Source: DASRJX01 sp035649235 (lineage in GTDB: Bacteria > Acidobacteriota > Polarisedimenticolia > Gp22-AA2). Taken from it: 7,446 nucleotides of DNA. Below the pieces are notes generated by a model. That model saw nothing but the letters and a program-made list of their open reading frames with translations. It had not been told where the DNA came from and did not search any database. Within the stretch, counting starts at the first letter, position 1. The number at the start of each line of letters is the position of its first letter. The translations under genes were made by a program, and so were the position numbers. Shown here piece after piece: positions 1 to 5,674 of this stretch. Where the stretch lies: contig DASRJX010000008.1 of NCBI GenBank assembly GCA_035649235.1, positions 1 to 7,446 on the forward strand, read 5' to 3'.

Positions 1-127
1 GCTGCTTCTGGTCGACGACGGAATGCGGCAGGAGGCCTCTCAGCCCGAGTCGCTCCCTCTCCTTCCTGCTGAACGCGATGGATCGGTTGAGCGCCTTGTC
101 GTGCAGGACGTCGAGGCCTTTTTTCAG
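1..127 (-). CDS. Malic enzyme (malate oxidoreductase, decarboxylating), N-terminal fragment
   Basis: This is the beginning of a gene that runs off the left edge; 42 codons are visible. Read on the minus strand from 127, the peptide starts LKKGLDVLHDKALNRSIAFS and continues with KERERLGLRGLLP, then ends DQKQ at the edge. This matches the conserved N-terminus of malic enzymes ('...LNKGTAFT.EER..LGL.GLLP......EQ'), which oxidatively decarboxylate malate to pyruvate using NAD or NADP in the cytosol. Cofactor type cannot be judged because the Rossmann domain is outside the window. The start is a problem. In this frame there is no ATG, GTG or TTG between the permease stop (218-220) and codon 127. 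Only CTG codons occur (at 125-127, and one further upstream). A well-placed Shine-Dalgarno and TTG (163-165) sit in a different frame that stops at 124-126. The gene may therefore use CTG, be frameshifted, or contain a sequence error. Family assignment is firm; start and integrity are not. Confidence 0.8.
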   Translation of the reverse strand, partial: MKKGLDVLHDKALNRSIAFSRKERERLGLRGLLPHSVVDQKQ

Positions 128-162
128 GCGCGTCCCCGTTCCGCGGCGGGCCGGGAGGTTCC

Positions 163-175
163 CAAGACGACCTCC
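163..175 (-). promoter_or_regulatory. Shine-Dalgarno GGAGG and TTG start candidate for the malic enzyme gene
   Basis: On the minus strand, GGAGG (171-175) is followed after five bases by TTG (163-165), ideal spacing for initiation. The TTG frame reads 13 sense codons and then TGA at 124-126. The malic enzyme frame lies -1 relative to it. If the TTG is the true start, the gene needs a -1 shift, or one base is missing from the sequence between 163 and 127. Confidence 0.45.
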
Positions 176-205
176 GGATTGATGCAGGTCTTCAGAGGCG
201 GCGGG

Positions 206-214
206 AGTATAGCA
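206..214 (-). promoter_or_regulatory. Candidate extended -10 promoter for the malic enzyme gene
   Basis: The minus strand reads TGCTATACT here: a TG extension plus a -10 hexamer (TATACT) that differs from TATAAT at one base. It lies just after the permease stop codon and is strikingly AT-rich for this window. The predicted transcript start, near 198-200, would leave a leader of about 34 nt before the TTG at 163-165. Only a weak -35 (ATGAGC, 18 bp upstream) is visible. This is pattern matching, not proof. It would mean the malic enzyme gene is a separate transcription unit with little or no terminator in between. Confidence 0.35.
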
Positions 215-217
215 CCG

Positions 218-2194
218 TCACGTGGAGTCGCTCATCAGGAAGATCTTCGGCTGGACGTCGGCCTCCGGCGTCGAGGCCCAGTACCGCACCAGGATCTTGT
301 AGACCATGAGGCCGGACTCCCCTTCCCCGAACAGCAGGTAGCGGAACGCCTGGGTCATGAGGTCTTGTCCCGTGAGCCCCAGGAACAGCGTCTTCGGGTC
401 GAGCAGCTCCGAGACGTAGGCGATGGTGTTGGCGATGGCGGTCGCTCCGCTCACCTCCAGGACGAAGTCCTGTCCTTCCCGCCGGACCTTGAGGCGCAGC
501 GGCGCCAGGAACTCGCTCCGGTTGTCCATGAGCGCGACGTGCACGAAAGCGAGCGGGCCCTCGACCCTGTAGTGGGCGCGCAGCTCCTGCGCCTTGCGGG
601 CGCGGTCCACGGGCGACGAGACGCGGACCGGCACCAGGTTGACCTTGCGTCCGGCCATCGCCGACCAGAGCGCCTGGGACTGTGGGTCCACGAAGCGGAG
701 GTCCAGCACGCGGAGCTCGGTGGCGCGCCGGAACCGGCTGGCCGCGGCCGCTGCGAGAATGCCGACCACGAACAGGCTGGCGATGACGACGCCCTCGGGG
801 CGGGCGACGACGTTGTCGACGAGGGTGAAGGCGAACACGACGGTGACGATCCAGAAGTACAGGCTCAACACGCGGTGCGGGCGTCCACCCGCGGTCGTCC
901 GGGGCTCGCGCCACAGCTCCACGGCCACGGCGAAGGCCGCCGAGAGCATCAGCACCAGGACGCCGGTGGCGTAGGCGCCCCCCTGCGCCTCGACGTCGGC
1001 CCGGAAGGCGAGGGTCACGAGGACGCAGACCGAGAACAGCAGGAGCACCATCGGCCTGCGGTAGATCGTCCACTGCGGCGCCATGCCGAAGCGCGGCATG
1101 TAGCGCGGGATGAGGTGCAGGAGCCCGGTCATGGCCGAGGCCCCCGCGAAGCCCAGGATGGCGATGGTCCACAGATCGTAGACGGTCCCGAACAGGCCCC
1201 CGAGCAGCTGGTGGGCAAGGTACGCGATGGCGCGCCCCGCCGCGGGCCCGTGCTCGACGTAGGCTTCGCGCGGCACCAGCACGGTCGTGACGAGGCTCGA
1301 CAGGGCGAGCATGACGCTCATGATGAGCGCCGCCGACAGGAGCAGCTTGCGCGTGGCCCTGATCCGTCCCCGCGGCGGCGCGCCGGGCCTGTCGCCGGGA
1401 TCCCCGGCCACGAGAGGCATGACCGACACCCCGGTCTCGAACCCGCTGAGCCCCAGCGCGAGTCGCGGGAACATCAGGGCGGCCGCCAGGAGGAGCGCCG
1501 GGCCGTCGCCGTAGGCCGTGAGGTCGGCGCGCCAGTTCGAGAGGAGATCCGGATGCCGGGCGATCTCCACGATCCCGCGCGCCAGGATGACCAAGGTCAG
1601 TCCGAGATACGGCACGACCACCATCCCAGCCAGGCCGATTGCCTCCTCGAACCCCGTCAGGAACACCAAGGCCAGGAGGAAGAGCAGCAGAAGCGTCAGC
1701 AGGATGTTGTGCTCGCCCAGGTACGGCTGGAGCAGCGGGTTCTCGACCGCGTGCTGGGCGGCGTCGGCCGCCGACAGCGTCATGGTGATCACGAAGTCGG
1801 TGGCGGCGAAGCCGAGGAGCGCGAGCACGAGCAGCTTGCCGCTCCAGCCGGGCAGGAGCGACTCGAGCATGGCGATCGATCCCTGACCGGCGTATGAGCG
1901 TCGGGCGACCTGCGCGTAGACCGGCACCGCGCCCAGGAGCGTGACCGCCACCAGGATGAGCGTGGCGACCGGCGACAGGGCCCCCGCCGCGAGCAGCGCG
2001 ATCGCCGGCTGGTAACCCAGGGTAGAAAAGTAGTCGACGCCCGTGAGCCACAGGACGCGGCCCCAGGGGGCGGCCGCCGCGGCCTCCGACTCGTCGAGCC
2101 GGTGTCCCTTGCGCAGCCAGCGCCCGAGACCCGTCCGGGGAGGGGCCGCCGGAGGCAGCGACGGGATGGCGAGGAGTCCTTCGTCGGCCGTCAC
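218..2194 (-). CDS. APC-superfamily permease with soluble C-terminal domain, substrate unknown
   Basis: A 658-residue inner-membrane transporter. The first ~45 residues are cytosolic and hydrophilic. About 12 hydrophobic segments follow between residues ~48 and ~485, and then a soluble tail of ~170 residues. The first helix carries GVDYFSTLGYQP (52-63), a broken, glycine-containing TM1 as in the LeuT/APC fold. GFAATDFVITMTLSAADA (128-145) and SGFETGVSVMP (250-260, TM6-like) match what I recall of a widespread family annotated only as 'APC family permease' or 'amino acid transporter'. The tail (~490-658) has alternating beta/alpha character and ends with a conserved-looking segment, GQDLMTQAFRYLLFGEGESG (609-628), suggesting a regulatory domain like the cytosolic tails of Kup/KimA-type APC K+ transporters; that parallel is inference. 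The start is GTG (2192-2194), 13 nt after aroB, with only a weak Shine-Dalgarno, so translation may be coupled to aroB. Fold is confident; substrate (amino acid or cation) is open. Confidence 0.88.
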   Translation of the reverse strand: MTADEGLLAIPSLPPAAPPRTGLGRWLRKGHRLDESEAAAAAPWGRVLWLTGVDYFSTLGYQPAIALLAAGALSPVATLILVAVTLLGAVPVYAQVARRSYAGQGSIAMLESLLPGWSGKLLVLALLGFAATDFVITMTLSAADAAQHAVENPLLQPYLGEHNILLTLLLLFLLALVFLTGFEEAIGLAGMVVVPYLGLTLVILARGIVEIARHPDLLSNWRADLTAYGDGPALLLAAALMFPRLALGLSGFETGVSVMPLVAGDPGDRPGAPPRGRIRATRKLLLSAALIMSVMLALSSLVTTVLVPREAYVEHGPAAGRAIAYLAHQLLGGLFGTVYDLWTIAILGFAGASAMTGLLHLIPRYMPRFGMAPQWTIYRRPMVLLLFSVCVLVTLAFRADVEAQGGAYATGVLVLMLSAAFAVAVELWREPRTTAGGRPHRVLSLYFWIVTVVFAFTLVDNVVARPEGVVIASLFVVGILAAAAASRFRRATELRVLDLRFVDPQSQALWSAMAGRKVNLVPVRVSSPVDRARKAQELRAHYRVEGPLAFVHVALMDNRSEFLAPLRLKVRREGQDFVLEVSGATAIANTIAYVSELLDPKTLFLGLTGQDLMTQAFRYLLFGEGESGLMVYKILVRYWASTPEADVQPKIFLMSDST

Positions 2195-2207
2195 GGGCAG
2201 CCCGCGC

Positions 2208-3335
2208 TCACCGTCCGTGGCGCCCGGACGGTCGCCTGCCGATCACTTCCAGCACCAGGGCGTCGGCGATCGGAATCCCGTACTCCCCCGCCTCGTGCGC
2301 CATCGCGCCCAGGCGTGCCGGCAGCGCGTAGGCGATGCGTCCCTGCCTCGCTTTCTTGTCGCGCCGGGCGACCGACAGGATAGCAGCAGGCGCGAGGCGG
2401 GCCGGGATCCTCGTCGGCAGGCCGAGGCGCCGGAGGAGCGCCGCCAGGCGGATTGCGATCCCGGGAGGAGCGAGGCCCGCCCGAACGGCGATGCGGGCCT
2501 CCGCCACCATGCCGATGGCGACCGCCTCGCCGTGGGTCAGGCGGTAGCGGGTCAAGGTCTCGAGCGCGTGTCCGATGGTGTGGCCGAAGTTGAGGACGAC
2601 GCGGCGCCCGGCCTCGCGCGGATCCTCGCGGACGACGCGCGCCTTGATCCGGCAGCAGGCCTCTATGAGGCGCGACAGGATCTCGGGATCGCGGCGCAGC
2701 ACGCGCTCGGCCTGGCGGTCGACGGTCTCGAACAGGGCCGCATCGGCGACGACGCCGCACTTGACGACCTCCGCGAGCCCGGACCGGAACTGGCGCTCCG
2801 GCAGGGTCTTCAGATGATCGACGTCGATGTAGATGGCGGCGGGCTGGTGGTAGGCGCCGATCAGGTTCTTGCCCGCCGGCAGGTTGATGGCTGTCTTGCC
2901 GCCGATGGCGGAGTCCACCATGCCGATGAGCGTCGTGGGAAGCTGCACGACGGGAATGCCGCGGTGGAATGTGGCGGCGACGAATCCCGCCAGGTCGCCG
3001 ACCACGCCGCCCCCCAGGGCGACGAGCGCCGTGTCGCGGTCGGCGCCCAGGTCGACGAGCCGGTCCTCCAGGCCGTCGCGGACGCGGCGCGACTTGTGCG
3101 CCTCGCCGGCCGGGACGACCAGGAGGTCGGCGTGCAAGCCGCGGCGGCGCAGGGAGCCGAGAAGCCTCCGGCCTGGCCCTTTGGCGAGATGGCTGTCGGT
3201 GACCACCACATAGCGGCGGGCCAGGCCCCGGCGGCGCAGCTCGACCGAGAGGCGCGGCCCGAGCCCCCGGCCGATGCGGATCTCGTGGGATTCGTCAACG
3301 GACCGGCGGAGCCTGATCGGGACCCGGATCACCAC
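2208..3335 (-). CDS. aroB: 3-dehydroquinate synthase
   Basis: A cytosolic enzyme of the shikimate pathway. It converts DAHP to 3-dehydroquinate using bound NAD+ and a divalent metal, usually Zn2+ or Co2+. The protein is full length (375 aa; family usually 350-370). Family motifs appear in order: the NAD-binding glycine loop GGGVVGDLAG (108-117), PTTLIGMVDSAIGGKTAIN (133-151), the GAYHQP substrate loop (160-165), the metal ligands Glu189 (LAEVVKCG), His252 (NFGHTIGHALE) and His268 (HGEAVAIG), and the basic DKK at 326-328. All expected catalytic residues are present, so it should be active. The start is GTG. GTG also follows as codon 2 (3330-3332), and GGAGG upstream sits 3 nt from the first and 6 nt from the second, so the second GTG may be the real start. 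The gene begins 18 nt after atpF and is co-directional with it. Its place between ATP synthase and permease genes is unusual and probably reflects operon shuffling rather than function. Confidence 0.97.
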   Translation of the reverse strand: MVIRVPIRLRRSVDESHEIRIGRGLGPRLSVELRRRGLARRYVVVTDSHLAKGPGRRLLGSLRRRGLHADLLVVPAGEAHKSRRVRDGLEDRLVDLGADRDTALVALGGGVVGDLAGFVAATFHRGIPVVQLPTTLIGMVDSAIGGKTAINLPAGKNLIGAYHQPAAIYIDVDHLKTLPERQFRSGLAEVVKCGVVADAALFETVDRQAERVLRRDPEILSRLIEACCRIKARVVREDPREAGRRVVLNFGHTIGHALETLTRYRLTHGEAVAIGMVAEARIAVRAGLAPPGIAIRLAALLRRLGLPTRIPARLAPAAILSVARRDKKARQGRIAYALPARLGAMAHEAGEYGIPIADALVLEVIGRRPSGRHGR

Positions 3336-3353
3336 GCCCCTCCGGTGGAATCC

Positions 3354-3872
3354 CTAGCGGCGGGTCGCCTCGGGGCCCAGCTCGGGGAGGCTCTTGACGT
3401 AATCGGCCACCAGCTCCCGGTGCTTGGGGTCGTCGAGATCGCGCTGGATGAGACGCTCCGCTGCGCCGATCGCCAGGTCGGCCACCTGCCGCCTCAGGAT
3501 CTCCATTGCCTGCCTCTGCTCGTACTGGATTTGCCGCTTCCCCTGCTCGACCAGGGACTGGGCCTCGGTGCGCGCCTGCGCCAGGATCTCCGCGCGCAGG
3601 GCCTCGCTCTCGCGCCGTCCCTGCTCCAGGAGCGCCGCCGTCTCGCGCCGGGCGTTCGCCTGGAACTCCTGGTTCCGGCGCAGGAGATCATCCGCCTCGG
3701 CGCGCGCCTTCTGCGCCGCGTCGAGCCCGTCCTTGACGGTGCGCTCCCGCTCGTCGAGGAGCGCCAGGAGCGGCTTCCAAGCGTAGCGGCCCAGCAGGAC
3801 GAGCAGGATGAGGAAGGTGACGAGCGTCCAGAAGATCGTCCCGAACTCCGGTGTGACAAGCTGCATGCCCAT
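3354..3872 (-). CDS. atpF: ATP synthase Fo subunit b
   Basis: The peripheral stalk subunit (172 aa) that holds F1 to the membrane sector. Residues ~11-31 form the single N-terminal membrane helix, followed at once by the family hallmark WKPLLALLDER (32-42). Residues ~42-145 are a long, charged, Ala/Gln/Glu/Arg-rich coiled coil with no proline, as expected for the b dimer. A short C-terminal region (LIQRDLDDPKHRELVADYV) would contact the delta subunit. Only one b gene is present, so a b2 homodimer is likely rather than b/b'. It begins 33 nt after atpE. The ATG at 3870-3872 has GGAG eight bases upstream; a second in-frame ATG two codons on is also possible. The usual next gene, atpH (delta), is absent; aroB follows instead. 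Confidence 0.96.
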   Translation of the reverse strand: MGMQLVTPEFGTIFWTLVTFLILLVLLGRYAWKPLLALLDERERTVKDGLDAAQKARAEADDLLRRNQEFQANARRETAALLEQGRRESEALRAEILAQARTEAQSLVEQGKRQIQYEQRQAMEILRRQVADLAIGAAERLIQRDLDDPKHRELVADYVKSLPELGPEATRR

Positions 3873-3905
3873 GACGGGGTCTCCGCTTCGTGAACGTCCT
3901 TCGGG

Positions 3906-4139
3906 CTACGCCTTGAGGGCCAGGAGGATGCAGACGACGAGGGCGAACAGGGTGGCCCCCTCGATGAGCGCAGCCGCGATGATCATGGTGGTGCGGATGT
4001 CGCCCAGGACCTGAGGCTGGCGGGCGCTCCCCTCCATCGCCGAGGCCGCGAGCCGGCCGATGCCGGCGGCTCCGCCGATGACAGCCAGCCCCGCCCCGAT
4101 ACCCGCCGAGAGATGCGCCAGTGAGTTCCCGAATTCCAT
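3906..4139 (-). CDS. atpE: ATP synthase Fo subunit c (proteolipid)
   Basis: A 77-residue hairpin of two membrane helices that assembles into the rotating c-ring. Helix 1 (~8-34) is glycine-rich (GIGAGLAVIGGAAGIG, 13-28) for tight packing. The polar loop has the conserved ARQP (39-42) that contacts gamma/epsilon. Helix 2 (~50-75) holds the ion-binding carboxylate Glu60 in ALIEGATLF. Sodium-type c subunits have a Gln in helix 1 and Ser after the carboxylate (as in Ilyobacter). Here the corresponding residues are hydrophobic (Ile27 by my alignment) and Gly61, so proton coupling is inferred. It lies 55 nt downstream of atpB, the largest gap inside the operon, and is preceded by the best ribosome-binding site in the window, in keeping with the many copies of c per complex. 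Confidence 0.97.
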   Translation of the reverse strand: MEFGNSLAHLSAGIGAGLAVIGGAAGIGRLAASAMEGSARQPQVLGDIRTTMIIAAALIEGATLFALVVCILLALKA

Positions 4140-4147
4140 GCTCCGAT

Positions 4148-4154
4148 CCTCCTT
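4148..4154 (-). promoter_or_regulatory. Strong Shine-Dalgarno of atpE
   Basis: The minus strand reads AAGGAGG here, eight bases before the atpE ATG (4137-4139). Flanked by ATTAAGGAGGAT, it is locally AT-rich in an otherwise GC-rich operon and is a near-perfect anti-16S match. Neighbouring genes have partial sites (GGAG, AGGA) or rely on overlap. This fits the known need to make subunit c in excess over a and b. The preceding atpB-atpE gap (4140-4194) shows only a weak 4-bp GGCG/CGCC stem. Confidence 0.7.
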
Positions 4155-4194
4155 AATGACGTGTCGATGGCGTACGTTGCGCCGGGGCAGTCCC

Positions 4195-5055
4195 TCAGTG
4201 GGCCGGGTGCACCGACATGCCGATGAACAGCGACGTCAACATGGTGAAAATGTAGGCCTGCAGGAACGCGACCAGAAGCTCGATGCCGTTGATGAACAGC
4301 GCGAACGGCACCGACAGGAACAAGCCGACCAGGACCGACTTGAGAATGAAGACGAGGCTGATGAGCGCCAGGATGACGACGTGGCCCGCCGTCATGTTGG
4401 CGAACAGCCGGACGCACAGAGCGAACGGCTTGGTCAGCATCCCCATGATCTCGACCGGCAGCATGATCGGCAGGAGCCAGCCCGGCAGGCCGTGCGGGAT
4501 CAGGTTCTTGCAGTGCCCGACCAGGCCGTATTCGCGGATCCCGGCCCCCTGCACCATGAGGAAGGCCACAAGCGCCAGCCCGCCCGTGACGCTGATGTTC
4601 GAGGTGGCCGTCGCGGCCCACGGCAGGAGACCCAGCAGGTTGCAGGCCAGGATGAAGACGAACGTCGTGAGCAGGTACGGCACGTAGCGGTCGCCGTGCG
4701 GGCCGATGTTCTTCCGCCCCAGCTCGTCGCGCACGAAGACGACCATGATCTCGACCAGGCTCTGCACCCTGCCGGGCACCATCCGCCGCCGCCGCGTCAC
4801 GCCCCAGCAGAGCGCCAGGACGACCAGGCTCGCCACCCACATCATGACGACGTGCCGGGTGATCGGCAGGTCGTAGGGGCCGAGGTGCAGCGTCGGGAGG
4901 TGGATCTCGCCGAAGGGCGGGAGGTCGAGTGTCTGCGCGTCGGTGATGTGGTGCAGGATCGCCTCGCCGGCGTCGTAGCCGCCGCCGTGCGCCGCCGCCT
5001 CGTGAGCGGCCCCCGCCTGTGCTGCCTGCTCCTCAACCGACATGACGGCTCCCAT
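4195..5055 (-). CDS. atpB: ATP synthase Fo subunit a
   Basis: The stator half of the proton channel, 286 aa, with several membrane helices between residues ~68 and ~280. The essential arginine is Arg216 in LTKPFALCVRLFANMTAGH, the family signature. His225 occupies the place of E. coli Glu219. Glu259 (NGIELLVAFLQAYIF) occupies the place of E. coli His245, seven residues before the invariant Gln266. This reciprocal Glu/His arrangement is known in other a subunits and should be functional. The N-terminus (~1-36) is an Ala/His/Gly-rich hydrophilic stretch before the typical ILHHITDA entry. The first ATG (5053-5055) gives a 23-nt overlap with atpI. The ATG four codons later (5041-5043) has GGAG five bases upstream, reduces the overlap to 11 nt and is the better candidate. 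Either way, translation is probably coupled to atpI. Confidence 0.96.
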   Translation of the reverse strand: MGAVMSVEEQAAQAGAAHEAAAHGGGYDAGEAILHHITDAQTLDLPPFGEIHLPTLHLGPYDLPITRHVVMMWVASLVVLALCWGVTRRRRMVPGRVQSLVEIMVVFVRDELGRKNIGPHGDRYVPYLLTTFVFILACNLLGLLPWAATATSNISVTGGLALVAFLMVQGAGIREYGLVGHCKNLIPHGLPGWLLPIMLPVEIMGMLTKPFALCVRLFANMTAGHVVILALISLVFILKSVLVGLFLSVPFALFINGIELLVAFLQAYIFTMLTSLFIGMSVHPAH

Positions 5056-5440
5056 CCGAAGCCCCTCGACCGGCCTGCCGCAGACCCTTCATGGCGAACC
5101 GGACCTCGAGCACCATGTAGACGACGTGGAACCCCAGCAACGATCCCGCGAGGTACACGGGGTCGATGGCCGTTCTCAGCGCGACGTAGATCAGGGCGGC
5201 GCCATATACCACGAGGCGGCCCAGGATGCCAAGTACCTGCGCCCCCATGAAGGCCTGGTGGCCGCGGCCGATCGTCCAGGACGCGGCCAGAATCCAGGAG
5301 ACCGCGCCGGCCGTGGCCAGCCCGAGCCCCAGGAGAAGCCCCTCGAACCGCGCCGGAGGCAGGCTGCCGCGCGCGGCCCGCAGGCAGCCCCAGGCGGCCG
5401 CCGCCAGGATCAGGATCCCGGCCAGGTACCGGCCGGTCAT
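5033..5440 (-). CDS. atpI: ATP synthase subunit I-like four-helix membrane protein
   Basis: A 135-residue integral membrane protein with four hydrophobic segments, at about 3-20, 33-55, 64-88 and 95-115, and a short basic tail. Size, topology and position directly before atpB match subunit I of ATP synthase operons, a weakly conserved factor linked to c-ring assembly and Mg2+ supply in other bacteria. Sequence identity to subunit I is not obvious by eye, so the name rests mainly on context. Its ATG (5438-5440) overlaps the atpZ stop as ATGA, and AGGA lies upstream within the end of atpZ. Its 3' end overlaps the atpB start by 11 or 23 nt, which points to coupled translation of all three. Confidence 0.7.
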   Translation of the reverse strand: MTGRYLAGILILAAAAWGCLRAARGSLPPARFEGLLLGLGLATAGAVSWILAASWTIGRGHQAFMGAQVLGILGRLVVYGAALIYVALRTAIDPVYLAGSLLGFHVVYMVLEVRFAMKGLRQAGRGASDGSRHVG

Positions 5441-5667
5441 GGCCGTTTCCTGCTCCCCGGGAGATCCTGGACCAGCCGTACGAAGCTCGTGAACCCCGCA
5501 GCCATGCCGACGATCAGGCCCGCCAGGAGGAGCCAGGGCGCCGTCCGGAGCTTCCTGTCGAGCCAGTATCCGATCCCCCCCAGCACCAGCATCGGCGCGA
5601 TCAGGATCAGGCCAGCCTGCGTGTAGCGCATCGCCTCGACGAGGGACGGCCGGCCGCCGGCGGTCAC
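5437..5667 (-). CDS. AtpZ/AtpI-family small membrane protein of ATP synthase operon
   Basis: A 76-residue protein with two membrane helices (about 17-36 and 43-63) joined by GYWLDRKLRTAPWLLLAGLI (33-52). The GxWLDxxLxTxPW turn followed by a Gly-rich second helix (GLIVGMAAGFTSFVRLV) is the signature of the small AtpZ/'F0F1-ATPase subunit' family found at the head of many ATP synthase operons. In Bacillus such a protein works with AtpI in Mg2+ or Ca2+ transport or complex assembly. Here it would serve as the first gene of the Fo block. The start is GTG (5665-5667), only 7 nt after the nuoN stop, with GAGGGG overlapping that stop, so it appears to be translated from the same mRNA as nuoN. A tiny basic C-terminus (GSRKRP) faces the cytosol. 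Confidence 0.85.
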   Translation of the reverse strand: MTAGGRPSLVEAMRYTQAGLILIAPMLVLGGIGYWLDRKLRTAPWLLLAGLIVGMAAGFTSFVRLVQDLPGSRKRP

Positions 5668-5674
5668 GCGCCCC

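Noticed and set aside
195..230. Terminator after the permease
   Set aside because: No GC-rich stem followed by a U-run is visible on the minus strand; only a CACGTG palindrome, which is not a terminator.
23..1897. Open plus-strand frame of 624 codons antisense to the permease
   Set aside because: The product is rich in Arg, Glu, Gln, His, Gly and Asp with no domain or motif, exactly what the complement of a GC-rich hydrophobic membrane gene yields. The minus-strand permease explains the region.
192..2051. Open minus-strand frame of 619 codons in another frame of the permease
   Set aside because: An Arg/Gly/Pro/Ala-rich shadow of the permease frame caused by high GC at third positions; no membrane segments or motif.
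2043..3893. Open plus-strand frame of 616 codons antisense to aroB and atpF
   Set aside because: It crosses several real genes, has low-complexity charged composition and no recognisable motif. aroB and atpF have intact family signatures on the other strand.
4150..4190. Possible hairpin (GGCG/CGCC) between atpB and atpE
   Set aside because: Only four base pairs around a seven-base loop with no U-tract; too weak to call a terminator or attenuator.
4060..5250. Open plus-strand frame of 396 codons antisense to atpB and atpI
   Set aside because: Same composition artefact, spanning two well-supported genes.
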